From positions 1-28,597 of the forward strand of contig LKMX01000001.1 of assembly GCA_001564035.1 (NCBI GenBank): a stretch of DNA of 28,597 nt. The letters are read 5' to 3'. The position numbers and the translations under genes were made by a program. How positions within the stretch are numbered: the stretch's first letter is position 1; each line of letters starts with the position of its first letter. Origin of the DNA: Nanohaloarchaea archaeon PL-Br10_U2g27. Its GTDB lineage: Archaea > Nanohalarchaeota > Nanosalinia > Nanosalinales > Nanosalinaceae. The notes under the pieces are model-generated. The model did no database searches, was not told the origin of the DNA, and saw nothing but the letters and a program-made list of their open reading frames with translations. Of the stretch, positions 1 through 8,193 are shown one piece after another.

Positions 1-535
1 AGCAGAATGACGGTCAGCTTGAAGAGCTTACCTGACGCGCTGAGAGGAGCTGCATGGCCGCCGTCAGCTCGTGCCGTGAGGTGTCCGGTTAAGTCCGGTA
101 ACGAGCGAGACCCGCATCTCATGTTGCCCTAGAACCACTTCGGTGGTTTTGGCACTCGTGAGAGACCGCTGGTGATAAACCAGGGGAAGGAGCGGGCCAC
201 GGTAGGTCAGTATGGCCCGAATGCTCTGGGATACACGCGGCCTACAATGGCCGGGACAAAGAGATGCAACCCCGAGAGGGGAAGCTAACCTCCTAAACCC
301 GGTCCTGGTACGGATTGAGGACTGCAACTCGTCCTCATGAAGGCGAAATCGGTAGTAGTCGCTGGTCATTATCCAGCGGCGAATAAGTCCCTGCTCCTTG
401 TACACACTGCCTGTCAAGTCACCCGAGTCAGGTTCAGACGAGTACCTCCATTTGGGGGCGCAAGTCTGAGCTTGGCAAGGGGGGCTAAGTCATAACAAGG
501 TAGCCGTTGGGGAACCAGCGGCTGGATCACCTCCA
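1..535 (+). rRNA. 16S ribosomal RNA, 3' part (5' end outside window)
   Basis: The sequence is the last third of small-subunit rRNA. It has the conserved decoding-region blocks, including the stretch around 55-85 (GCATGGCCGCCGTCAGCTCG), the AACGAGCGAGACCC block near 100, the TACACACTGCC-type block near 400, the ATAACAAGGTAGCCG block near 491 and the terminal GGCTGGATCACCTCC. The mature 3' end is placed at about 535 from that terminus. The CACCTCC tail is the anti-Shine-Dalgarno; matching AGGTG or GGTGA motifs precede several genes in this window. There is no 23S gene directly downstream: an antisense ATPase gene follows. No AGGCCT palindrome occurs in this segment, in contrast to the rest of the window. 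Confidence 0.97.
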
Positions 536-543
536 AAACAATT

Positions 544-565
544 CAACACCACAAACCTGGTGTTG
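544..565 (+). terminator. Hairpin just downstream of 16S rRNA (terminator or processing element)
   Basis: CAACACCA at 544-551 and TGGTGTTG at 558-565 form a perfect 8-bp stem with a 6-base loop, nine bases after the 16S 3' end. A pyrimidine-rich stretch follows. It may end 16S transcription or be part of the precursor-processing structure. The 5' flank of 16S is outside the window, so the two cannot be told apart. Confidence 0.5.
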
Positions 566-685
566 TAACTTTACATTTCACTCAGAAATCCCGTTTCTTC
601 CTACAATTCCTTACACTTTCTACAATTTTCTTCCTACAGAACAACTAAAGTATGTTTTACTGCATTCATTTACTGCTTTTTCCGG
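566..685. other. Pyrimidine-rich spacer without a supported gene
   Basis: This AT- and pyrimidine-rich spacer follows 16S rRNA. I see no tRNA, 5S rRNA or convincing reading frame on either strand. The usual archaeal tRNA-Ala of the 16S-23S spacer is not here; it lies about 3.4 kb away on the other strand. Confidence 0.5.
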
Positions 686-817
686 TCACTCTGATTTATC
701 TGTGACGCTTCTAATCTTCTCAAACATTCTGTCGCCGTTCATTAAGGCCTGTGTTTTTGTTGCAGCGAGTATTATTGTCTCCGGGTCTATTGCTGTTAGA
801 ACTGTTCGTATGAGGTG
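686..817 (-). pseudogene. Possible gene remnant: 43-residue open frame without a start codon
   Basis: On the minus strand a frame from 817 to the TGA stop at 686-688 reads like protein: it contains the segments RTVLTAIDPETIILAATKTQ and FEKIRSVTDKSE. It is bounded upstream by an in-frame TAA at 818-820. It has no ATG, GTG or TTG before the ATG at 740-742, which would leave only 18 residues. It could be the truncated C-terminal end of a lost gene or a chance open frame. I do not recognise the family. It lies downstream of the ATPase gene on the same strand. Confidence 0.25.
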
Positions 818-907
818 TTAGGTAAGTCAGAGGGGGAAATTTGTAAGATATATTTAGAAAGAGGGGAGAGGGTTGAAGTTAGGTGTTTGAAGAAAGATGA
901 GGAGGGG

Positions 908-3493
908 TTAGTAGCCTTTGCCGTAGATTTTGTTGGCTATTTTCTTCAAGGCCTCAATGAAGCCCATGGTTGCGAGAGCTCCTCCGATTGTGATCGCCCA
1001 CTCTCTAGGGCCTAGTGGTACGTGTCCGAAGAGGCTTGCTGCTGGCTCCCAGTATATCAGGGTTAGTAGTACTGGAGTGATTGTTGCTATTGATGCTAGG
1101 ACCCATTTGTTGTCGGTTAGACTTATGTCTGTTATTGAGTCTGTCAAGGATCTGAAGTTGAATGTGTGGGCCATGATCATCAGCACGATAGCTGCGAACA
1201 CCATTGTCCTAGCGGTGTCTAAGTTGTCTAGAGGGTTGCCTAGCATGAATACTGTGAACCCTGCTATACCCATGAATACGGCCATGCTTCCTACGAGGAA
1301 TAGGTTTCTCTGATCTAGTAGTTCTTGGTCTGTAGGCCTTGGGTCGCGCTCCATTATGCCCTCGGTTTCTGGATCCAGGCCTAAGGCGATTGCAGGCATT
1401 TCTTGGCCTATTACGTTGAGGAATAGGATTTGCAGCGCGATTAATGGTAGGTATTCGAATCCTAGGAATATTAGGCCTAGTGTGATTATTGATATTTCTG
1501 TGTAGCTTCTTGAGATTAGGTATGTTGTGAATTTTTCTATGTTGTCGTATATTCTTCTTCCTTCGCTTACTGCGGTGACGATTGTTTCGAAGTTGTCGTC
1601 TTGGAGTATCATGTCGGCGCTTTCTTTTGTGACGTCTGTTCCCTTCATTCCCATTCCTATTCCTACATCGGCTTTTTTTACTGCTGGGGCGTCGTTGACT
1701 CCGTCACCGGTCATTGCAACTATTTCTTTGTCCTCTTGCAAGGCCTCAACTATGTGAAGTTTGTGTTGCGGCTGTGTTCTCGCGTATACGTCTACGTCAG
1801 GGACTTTTTCCTCAAGTTCTTCTTCGGTCATTTCCTCGATTTCTGGGCCTGTCAGAACTTTAGGATTTTTTGCTAGGCCTATGTCTTCTGCTATGGCTTT
1901 GGCGGTTGTAGGGTTGTCGCCTGTGACCATTTTTACGTCGATTCCTGCGGTGCGGCATTCGTCTATTGCCTCTGCTACTTCTTCTCTAGCGGGGTCGATC
2001 ATTCCTGCTAGGCCTAGGAAAGTCAGGTTTTGTTCAATGTTTTCGTCGCTGTAAGGTTCTGATACGTTTTCTCGGTAGGCTAGGCCTAGTACTCTTAATG
2101 CGTTTTCTGCGAACTCTTCGTTTTTCTTTAGTATTTCTTCTCTTTTTTCGCTGCTTAACTCTATTTTTTTGCCTTCTATCATGATGTGGCTGCATTTTTC
2201 GAGTATTATTTCTGGAGCGCCTTTAGTGAATGCATGTGTTTCTCCGTCGATGCTATTGATTGTGGTCATCATTTTTCGCTCGGAGGTGAACAGGATTTCT
2301 TTTTCTCTACTGTATTTTTCGTCAATTTCTTCTTTTTCTAGGCCTAGTTTTTCTCCAAGCACTATTAATGCGCCTTCTGTCGGTTCTCCGCTTAGGCTAT
2401 ACTGTGCTTCATCTTTCATGAGTTCTGCGTTGTTACATATTACTGCGGTTTCCGCTGCTTTTCTCAGTGTTTCGGATTCCGGTTCTATTTCTTCTCCGTT
2501 CTCATCGGTTATGGTGCCGTGAGGGATGTATCCTGAACCGGTTACGCCTAGCTCTTGGTTGTCAAGCCACATCTTTTTCACAGTCATCTCGTTCTTCGTC
2601 AACGTACCGGTTTTATCCGTACAAATAACGGTAGTTGAGCCTAGGCCTTCCACGGCAAGCATTTTCTTAACAATTGCTTTTTTCTCAGCCATTTCTCTCA
2701 TCCCTAGTGAAAGAGTTAAAGTTAGTGTAAGAGGCAGAGCTTCAGGGATTGATGCTACTGCAAGTGCAAGTGTGACGATCAAGATCTGGCCAACAGGAGC
2801 GTTTTCCATTAGGCCTAGTCCAAACACTACTAGTGAGACTGCTAAAGCTATTACGCCAAGTTTTTTACCTAGGCCGTCGATTTTTCTTTGAAGAGGTGTA
2901 TCGTCTTCCCCGCCTTGGATTTCCTCTGCTATTTCTCCCAGCTTGGAGTTCATTCCAGTCTTAGTTACTTCTGCTTCGCATCGGCCATGCACTATGGTGG
3001 TGCCAGAATATACTTCGTCGCCGTTTTCCTTGCTTACAGCTTCAGATTCTCCCGTCAGTATTGCCTCGTCGACTCTTATGTCTGTGGATTCGATTATTTC
3101 GGCATCAGCAGGGACTTTATCACCCATCTCAAGTTTTATTACGTCTCCAGGAACCAAGCTCTCGCTTTCTACTTCTGTTATATCTCCATCTCTGTAAACC
3201 TCTACGGTCGGAGAAGTCATGTTTTGAAGCTCTTCCATAGCTTTCTCAGCCTTCCATTCCTGTAAGAATCCCATGGCAGCTATTATTCCGATTATTGCGG
3301 AAATAAAGTAAAATTCAAGCATTTCGCCGACAGCAAAAGAGATTACTGCGGCCACAGCCAAGATCCATATTAAAACGCTTGAAAACTGTCTCTTCAAAAC
3401 ATCTAGCTTAGTTGTAGGGTTCTCCTCTTCCAACTCGTTTTTACCGTATTCTTCAATCTTTTTCGATGCTTCTTCAGATGTAAGGCCTTTCAC
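908..3493 (-). CDS. P2-type cation-transporting ATPase with altered M6 ion site
   Basis: This 861-residue protein has the full set of P-type ATPase motifs: TGES of the actuator domain at 147-150, PEAL in M4 at 250-253, the phosphorylated DKTGT at 293-297, KGAPE of the nucleotide domain at 424-428, MVTGDN at 522-527 and TGDGVNDAP at 595-603. Length and order match P2 pumps (SERCA/PMR1-like, about 850-950 residues). The family couples ATP hydrolysis to export of Ca2+ or another cation across the membrane. The M4 Glu of PEAL and the M5 Glu (SRSYTE, 661-666) are kept. M6 reads NVIGQEMP (693-700), where SERCA has NLVTDGLP, so the Thr and Asp ligands are Gly and Gln. The substrate may therefore not be Ca2+. 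The start is GTG at 3491-3493. The gene lies antisense between 16S and 23S and carries 12 AGGCCT sites. Confidence 0.93.
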   Translation of the reverse strand: MKGLTSEEASKKIEEYGKNELEEENPTTKLDVLKRQFSSVLIWILAVAAVISFAVGEMLEFYFISAIIGIIAAMGFLQEWKAEKAMEELQNMTSPTVEVYRDGDITEVESESLVPGDVIKLEMGDKVPADAEIIESTDIRVDEAILTGESEAVSKENGDEVYSGTTIVHGRCEAEVTKTGMNSKLGEIAEEIQGGEDDTPLQRKIDGLGKKLGVIALAVSLVVFGLGLMENAPVGQILIVTLALAVASIPEALPLTLTLTLSLGMREMAEKKAIVKKMLAVEGLGSTTVICTDKTGTLTKNEMTVKKMWLDNQELGVTGSGYIPHGTITDENGEEIEPESETLRKAAETAVICNNAELMKDEAQYSLSGEPTEGALIVLGEKLGLEKEEIDEKYSREKEILFTSERKMMTTINSIDGETHAFTKGAPEIILEKCSHIMIEGKKIELSSEKREEILKKNEEFAENALRVLGLAYRENVSEPYSDENIEQNLTFLGLAGMIDPAREEVAEAIDECRTAGIDVKMVTGDNPTTAKAIAEDIGLAKNPKVLTGPEIEEMTEEELEEKVPDVDVYARTQPQHKLHIVEALQEDKEIVAMTGDGVNDAPAVKKADVGIGMGMKGTDVTKESADMILQDDNFETIVTAVSEGRRIYDNIEKFTTYLISRSYTEISIITLGLIFLGFEYLPLIALQILFLNVIGQEMPAIALGLDPETEGIMERDPRPTDQELLDQRNLFLVGSMAVFMGIAGFTVFMLGNPLDNLDTARTMVFAAIVLMIMAHTFNFRSLTDSITDISLTDNKWVLASIATITPVLLTLIYWEPAASLFGHVPLGPREWAITIGGALATMGFIEALKKIANKIYGKGY

Positions 3494-3631
3494 TAATATA
3501 TTATAGAAAATAACTCGTTGATAAAAGCAAGTGTTTTCCTGAATTCTTTTTTCATCCTTGAAGATTGTTCATTACAACAACACTCTCATATATAGTTTTT
3601 CCAGAGTCTGTAAGACTACAGGTGCATTAAA

Positions 3632-3982
3632 TTGGATAGTTATCAGGCTGATCAAGACGACGCTCAGGTCGCATACGATCTAACACAGCAGATGCTAGAT
3701 GACGTGCCTCCAGAAATTAGGAATATAGGCCTCATGCTCGAAGCAGAATACGACTCGGAAAAAGAAGTGTTTACATATATTTTGCAGCCTCAAGAATGGT
3801 ACAAAGAAATAATGAAGGAAGACTTCTGTGCCATGGGCCAACTATATTTTGCTACCGAACATGAAATAGTGGGGGAAAAAGTTCTGCCAGAAACACTTAA
3901 AGACGAGTTTTCAGAAATGCCCATAAAATACAATGGAGATGTATTAAGAAAATCTTACTCTGATGAACACTGCTGGCAGTAA
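3632..3982 (+). CDS. Hypothetical acidic protein
   Basis: This is a 116-residue soluble protein that I do not recognise. It is rich in Asp and Glu, has no signal peptide or membrane segment, and ends in DEHCWQ. The start is TTG at 3632, supported by an AGGTG Shine-Dalgarno at 3620-3624 with a 7-base gap and by an AT-rich TATATA-like box near 3588-3597. It is transcribed divergently from the ATPase and convergently with tRNA-Ala. The non-ATG start with a clear ribosome-binding site suggests modest translation. No cofactor motif is visible. The composition fits the acidic proteome of the neighbours, so I take it as a real gene rather than a chance frame. Confidence 0.7.
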   Translation: MDSYQADQDDAQVAYDLTQQMLDDVPPEIRNIGLMLEAEYDSEKEVFTYILQPQEWYKEIMKEDFCAMGQLYFATEHEIVGEKVLPETLKDEFSEMPIKYNGDVLRKSYSDEHCWQ

Positions 3983-4010
3983 TCTGCCGAGAAAAATACA
4001 TGATTGGGAG

Positions 4011-4084
4011 TGGACCCTCAGGGATTTGAACCCTGGGCCTTCCGCTTGCAAAGCGGACGTTCTGCCGGACTGAACTAAGGGCCC
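4011..4084 (-). tRNA. tRNA-Ala (TGC)
   Basis: Read on the minus strand, the acceptor GGGCCCT pairs with AGGGTCC and contains the G3-U70 pair that marks alanine tRNAs. The anticodon arm is TCCGC-TTTGCAA-GCGGA, which gives anticodon TGC, and the T arm is CAGGG-TTCAAAT-CCCTG. The discriminator is A. CCA is not encoded. This tRNA usually sits inside the archaeal 16S-23S spacer in sense orientation; here it lies between the two rRNAs but on the opposite strand. Confidence 0.95.
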
Positions 4085-4150
4085 CATATGTCTCTATGAT
4101 TATCTGGTTTGATGTATTCTTTTAAATTGTCTTCAATCAAGTGTTTACCC

Positions 4151-4165
4151 TATTTAAAGTTTTGA
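4151..4165 (+). promoter_or_regulatory. Upstream 23S rRNA promoter box P1
   Basis: TATTTAAAGTTTTGA is a strong archaeal TATA-type box. It is repeated with one mismatch 62 bases downstream (P2). No reading frame follows before 23S, so it most likely drives the 23S precursor. The core TTTAAAGT recurs in front of the histone gene. Confidence 0.6.
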
Positions 4166-4212
4166 CCGGATGTTTGGTTACAGGCCTAGGATGGACGAAA
4201 CAGTCATGTCTG

Positions 4213-4227
4213 TTTTTAAAGTTTTGA
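4213..4227 (+). promoter_or_regulatory. Downstream 23S rRNA promoter box P2
   Basis: TTTTTAAAGTTTTGA repeats the P1 box (14 of 15 bases identical). Initiation is expected about 25 bases downstream, near 4243-4246, which falls in the perfect hairpin at 4242-4260. The last base of the box begins a GAGGCCT sequence. Confidence 0.6.
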
Positions 4228-4241
4228 GGCCTGTTTGTTGT

Positions 4242-4260
4242 ATACCGGTTTTACCGGTAT
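4242..4260 (+). promoter_or_regulatory. Perfect palindromic hairpin at the predicted 23S precursor 5' end
   Basis: ATACCGGT at 4242-4249 and ACCGGTAT at 4253-4260 form an 8-bp stem with a 3-base loop. It overlaps the position where transcription from P2 should begin, so it could be an RNA cap structure or a DNA operator. Its function is unknown. Confidence 0.5.
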
Positions 4261-4379
4261 CGATAATGTTAGTAGAAGGGCGTCTTAAAACGGTGTCCTA
4301 AGCATGAATCCGTCGCCTGAATCTAGATGTGGGCGATAGTAATGCACCCCTCGATAGAGTATTGTTTTTAGGGGTAAGT

Positions 4380-4396
4380 AGGATTCGACCAGAATT
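4380..4396 (+). other. 5' half of the pre-23S processing stem
   Basis: This 17-base segment, AGGATTCGACCAGAATT, is complementary to 7468-7485, which differs only by one extra T forming a bulge. The two halves flank 23S rRNA and would form the long stem that archaeal splicing-type endonuclease cuts during rRNA maturation. Its presence shows that the 23S precursor is folded and processed on its own. Confidence 0.8.
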
Positions 4397-4408
4397 ATCT
4401 GCATTTGA

Positions 4409-4453
4409 CTTGATTTGCTTCAAGTACTTCGCTTGAAAACGGAGCAAATCAAG
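4409..4453 (+). other. Leader hairpin immediately before mature 23S
   Basis: CTTGATTTGCT at 4409-4419 pairs perfectly with AGCAAATCAAG at 4443-4453 (11 bp). Inside it, TTCAAG and CTTGAA can form a second stem. It lies between the processing stem and the 23S 5' end and is probably a precursor-folding element that is discarded on maturation. Confidence 0.55.
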
Positions 4454-4466
4454 CCGGATGCCCGAA

Positions 4467-7420
4467 GCCTGAACCTATTACTCAATGCTGAGTAGTGGAT
4501 GGCTCGGTTCGAGAAGCCGATGAAGGACGTGGTAAGCTGCGATAAGCTTGGGCGAGGCGCATGCAGCCTTGGAGCCCAAGATTTCCGAATGCGACTTCGT
4601 GACCTGTTTCGACAGGTCGACACGCAATGTGTCGGTAACGCGGTGAAGTGAAACATCTCAGTAGCCGTAGGAAAAGAAACCAATAGGGATTCCCTTAGTA
4701 GTGGCGAACGAAAGGGGAATAGCGCAAACTGAAGCTTCTACAGTGATGTAGAAGCGATGTGGTTCGTTCTTCCTTTAGAACTGAATGGGATAGCTTAACT
4801 CCTCTGGAAAGAGGGGCCGTAGAGAGTGATAGCCTCGTAGGCAACTTCCGTGACGTTCATAGGTTGAGCAAGAGTAGCACGGGTTGGAAATCCTGTGTGA
4901 AGATGGGAGGCACATTCTTCCAACGCTAAATACTTCTCGAGTCCGATAGCGCACTAAGTACCGTGAGGGAAAGCTGAAAAGTACCCCTAGAAAGGGGGTT
5001 AAAAGAGCCTCAAACTATTCAGTAATAGGCTAGATATGGCATGAAAGCGTCGATATCTCTGAACGAATCAGTCGAGAGACTTTAGTAGGAACGAGGTGGA
5101 GCGATGTCATATCATCCGTTTTGAAAAACGGGGCAGGGAGTTTGTCACCGTGGCGAAGCTAAGTCGTTTACGCGATGGAGCTGTAGCGAAAGCAAGAAGC
5201 CCGCAACGTCTTTGACGTGAGGGGCCGCGTGTTAACGCGCGTGAAGTCACCGTGACATGATCCGAAACCGGTCGATCCTGGCCTGGCCCGGCTGAAGCGG
5301 CGCGAAAGCTCCGTGGAAGGCCTCACCGGTGCTGTGTTACAAGCGCTCGGGTGAGCTAGGTCAAGGGGTGAAATGTCAATCGAGATCGGTTATCGCTGGT
5401 TCCTCTCCAAATGGATCGAAGTCCAGCCTCAAGCGAGACGGTCTAAGAGGTAAAGCTACTGATTCTGGGTTTCTGGACGCAAGTCCAGGCCTGGAGTCAA
5501 ACTCTGAACTCTTAGACGTTGTAGACCTTGGGAGTGAGGGGCAATGCGTAAGGTATTGTTCCTAGAGGGAAACAACCCAGAGCATGGTTAAGGTCCCATA
5601 ATTCCTGGCTAAGTGTCGTTGAGGATGTCCTGATTCTCAGACAGCGGGAAGGTTAGCTTAGAAGCAGCTACCCTTTAAAGAAAGCGTAACAGCTCACCCG
5701 TTGAGAGTCGGGGCGCCGTAAATGGACGGGGCTCAAGCCAGGAACCGAGACCATGCCGTTCACTTTTGTGGACGGGTAGAGAGGCGGTCTGCATGGACGG
5801 AAGCACGGAGTTGACTTCGTGTGGACCGTGTAGACACGAGAATCCTGCCGGCAGTATCAGCACAAGAACGGTGAGAATCCGTTCCGCCAAAAAAGGAAGG
5901 GTTCCTCTGCAATGTTTATCAGCAGAGGGTTAGTCGGTCCTAACTCCACTCCTAACTGGACGTGGAGGAATAGGGAAGCAGGTTAATATTCCTGCACCTA
6001 CTCACGTTAACTGACATTTCGGGATAACGGAAGCTGCGCCTTCGCGCAGTCTAAACTGTTAATGCATGGCGAGCGTAATGCTTAGAGCCTGCGAATCAGT
6101 GAATGGCCTGGGAAAAATCCCGGGTTTCCGCTATTCTTGGAATCCATGAAAAGGTGTGAGAGACCGTACCCAGAACCAGCACAGGTCCTTTGGCTGAGTA
6201 GGCTAAGGCGTATCGGGTATAACGCAGCTTAGGGAATTCGGCAAATTAGCCCCGTACCTTCGGTAGATGGGGTGCCTATCCACTTGATTGGATAGGTTGC
6301 AATTACCAGGGAAGCTCGACTGTTTACTAAAAACATAGCCGACTGCTAGTTCGAAAGGATTTGTATAGTCGGCGACTCTTGCCCAGTGCCAGCACCTGAA
6401 ACCTCCGTTCAAGGAGAAGAAGGGCTGGTAAACGGCGGCGGTAACTATGACCGTCTTAAGGTAGCGTAGTCCCTTGCCAATTAATTGTTGGCCCGCATCA
6501 ATAGAGTAACGAGGTTTCCACTGTCCCAAGCTGTGGTCCGGTGAACCCGCCATACCGGCGCACAGGCCGGTGACTCCTGGTGGGAAGCGAAGTCCCTGTG
6601 AACCTTCACTGCAGTCTATCGTTGCGGTGGGGTCCCAAGTGTGAAGCGTAGGTAGGAGACATTACAGAGGCGCGGTCGCTAGGCCGTCGCCCAGTCGTCC
6701 ATTGGACACTACCCTCTTGGAACCCCGCTGCTTACTTCTACGGAAGGACAGCGGTAGCTGGGCAGTTTAGCTGGGGCGGCATCCCTCTGATAACACATCA
6801 GAGGGGTCCAAAGGTAGGCTCAACCCGGTCAGAAATCGGGTGTAGAGTACAAAGGCAAAAGCCTGCCTGACTGGAATCCTGATAGTAGGGTTTCCAGGCG
6901 CGAAAGCGTGGCTTAGCGAACGCCTATAGCCAAAATTTTCGTGAGGCTTAGGCCTGACAAGAAAGGTACTCCAGGGATAACTGGATTGTCTGAGGCGCGA
7001 GCTCACATCGACCCTCAGGCTTGTTACTTCGATGTCGGCTCTCCGTATCCTGGCTGTGCAACAGCAGCCAAGGGTGGGGGTGTTCACCCATTAAAACGGA
7101 TCGTGAGCTGGGTTTAGATCGGCGCGAGCCAGATCTGTTGCTATCTGCCAGGAGTGCAGAGTGGTCTGAGAGGAAAGTCCGGACAGTACGAAAGGAACCC
7201 CGGACTGGAGCCTCTGGTGTATCGGTCGTCCGGAAGGGCGGTGCCGAGTAGCTACGCTCCACAGGTGTAAGAGCTGAAAGCATCTAAGCTCGAAAGCTAC
7301 CTCAAAAAGAGACCGCATTTCCCGCGCCCATATAAGATGGGTTGATAGAGTGGCGGTGTAAGTACCAAGGCAACGAGGTATTCAGCCGACCACTACTAAG
7401 AGCGGAACTCGGGTTCAGGC
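4467..7420 (+). rRNA. 23S ribosomal RNA
   Basis: Conserved large-subunit blocks run in order: GATGAAGGACGTGGTAAGCTG near 4520 (start region), AGTACCGTGAGGGAAAG near 4957, the GTAACTATGACCGTCTTAAG block of domain IV near 6440, ACTCCAGGGATAACTGG near 6968 and the sarcin-ricin loop AGTACGAAAGGAACC near 7186. The ends are set by helix 1: GCCTGAACC at 4467-4475 pairs with GGTTCAGGC at 7412-7420, so boundaries are good to about 10 bases. No intron is seen. Three AGGCCT sites fall inside (5318, 5487, 6950). The many short reading frames in this stretch are artefacts of the RNA. Confidence 0.95.
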
Positions 7421-7467
7421 CGACGGCAACCGGCTTGAGCTCTAACGTAAAAAACTCAAGTTAACCA

Positions 7468-7485
7468 AATTCTTGGTCGAATCCT
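7468..7485 (+). other. 3' half of the pre-23S processing stem
   Basis: AATTCTTGGTCGAATCCT is the partner of 4380-4396, with a single-base bulge. It brings the two ends of the 23S precursor together. The RNase P RNA gene begins about 55 bases downstream, and no 5S rRNA is visible between them. Confidence 0.8.
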
Positions 7486-7510
7486 GCTTTTTCCAACTAA
7501 CATTTACTTA

Positions 7511-7520
7511 TTCTTTAACA
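7511..7520 (+). promoter_or_regulatory. rnpB: Probable TATA box of the RNase P RNA gene
   Basis: TTCTTTAACA lies about 26 bases before the first base of the P1 stem (7541-7543), the normal archaeal TATA-to-start distance. This fits separate transcription from 23S, although read-through is possible. Confidence 0.4.
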
Positions 7521-7540
7521 TTTGAATTGATAACTACTGC

Positions 7541-7852
7541 TTGGAGCCGGGAGACAGGTATCCCTTTGTTGAAAAGGGAGGAAAGTCCTGACCGCATTAT
7601 TTGGCAGTGCAGGCGCAAGGCCTGTACTCTGAAAGGAGATGGCTTTTACCGTAACCTCTAACAATTTAGAGGGTAGGGAGAGGCCTGGGTCGCAGAAACG
7701 ACACGTCCTGCGTTAAAGATGATTGCAGTATGAAATGCATGATGTTTCGCAGTTGGATCGGTGAAACGAGGCCTGATCTGTGCGGCAAGCCCTTTGAGGT
7801 GCTTAGTTGAATCCTGTCTACTAACAGAATCAGGCTTACTTACCGGCTCCAA
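7541..7852 (+). ncRNA. rnpB: RNase P RNA
   Basis: This is the catalytic RNA that removes tRNA 5' leaders. The ends TTGGAGCCGG (7541-7550) and CCGGCTCCAA (7843-7852) form a 10-bp P1 helix. The universal core is present: GGAGGAAAGTCCTG at 7577-7590 (P4 5' strand and CR-I), GACACGTCCTGCG in the middle, and ACAGAATCAGGCTTACTT at 7824-7841 (CR-V with the P4 3' strand). A length of about 310 nt fits archaeal type A RNA. Three AGGCCT palindromes sit inside it (7618, 7681, 7769), probably in peripheral helices. Its position directly after 23S groups it with RNA-maturation genes. Confidence 0.93.
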
Positions 7853-7924
7853 ACAGTATTTTTGTTTATAGATCTTCACTGTTCAAATTGAATCTTTTTG
7901 AATGTTCCACCTACATAAGTTTGT

Positions 7925-8083
7925 ATGGCGAAGAAAGAAGGAGGAGCTATGCCTTCCAGTATGGGAGGTCTTGTAATGTATTATGAAGAGGATACAGGCA
8001 TAGAGATCGATCCAAAGACTGTTATCGCAATCGGGGTATTTACCGCGATATTCGGGATTGCGCTACAAGCAGGTCTTATCTAA
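7925..8083 (+). CDS. Preprotein translocase subunit Sec61-beta (SecG-type)
   Basis: A 52-residue tail-anchored protein. The N-terminal part has the family pattern: basic start MAKKEGGAMPSSMGGL, then YYEEDTGIEIDPKTV. One membrane helix follows (residues about 31-51, VIAIGVFTAIFGIALQAGLI). Archaeal Sec61-beta is normally 50-60 residues, so this is full length. It is the small accessory subunit of the SecYE protein-conducting channel; the N-terminus faces the cytoplasm. The start is ATG 7925, with no Shine-Dalgarno and so probably leaderless. Its gene stands alone between RNase P RNA and tRNA-Arg. AT-rich sequence with a weak AAAGA/TCTTT inverted repeat and a T-run follows at 8096-8137 and may end transcription. 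Confidence 0.93.
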   Translation: MAKKEGGAMPSSMGGLVMYYEEDTGIEIDPKTVIAIGVFTAIFGIALQAGLI

Positions 8084-8150
8084 GAAATTATTGAGAAAGA
8101 CCTAGCCATCTTTAGGGATCCTTTTTGGTTTTAGTGAGTTGAGGCCTCGT

Positions 8151-8160
8151 GCCATATATA
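8151..8160 (+). promoter_or_regulatory. TATA box of tRNA-Arg(TCT)
   Basis: CATATATAAT lies about 38 bases before the mature 5' end of tRNA-Arg, leaving a short leader for RNase P to remove. An AGGCCT site is at 8142-8147, directly upstream. Confidence 0.5.
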
Positions 8161-8193
8161 ATAGTAAAGTCACTCGATTATCTTAGGTGGAAA

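Noticed and set aside
64..417. 117-residue frame antisense to 16S rRNA
   Set aside because: It lies wholly inside conserved rRNA; the same holds for the frames within 23S (4420-4683, 5329-5565, 5675-5890, 6203-6553, 6767-7318).
7473..7879. Frames over 7473-7661 and 7658-7879
   Set aside because: They lie in the RNase P RNA gene, whose P1 helix and CR-I/CR-V motifs are clear.
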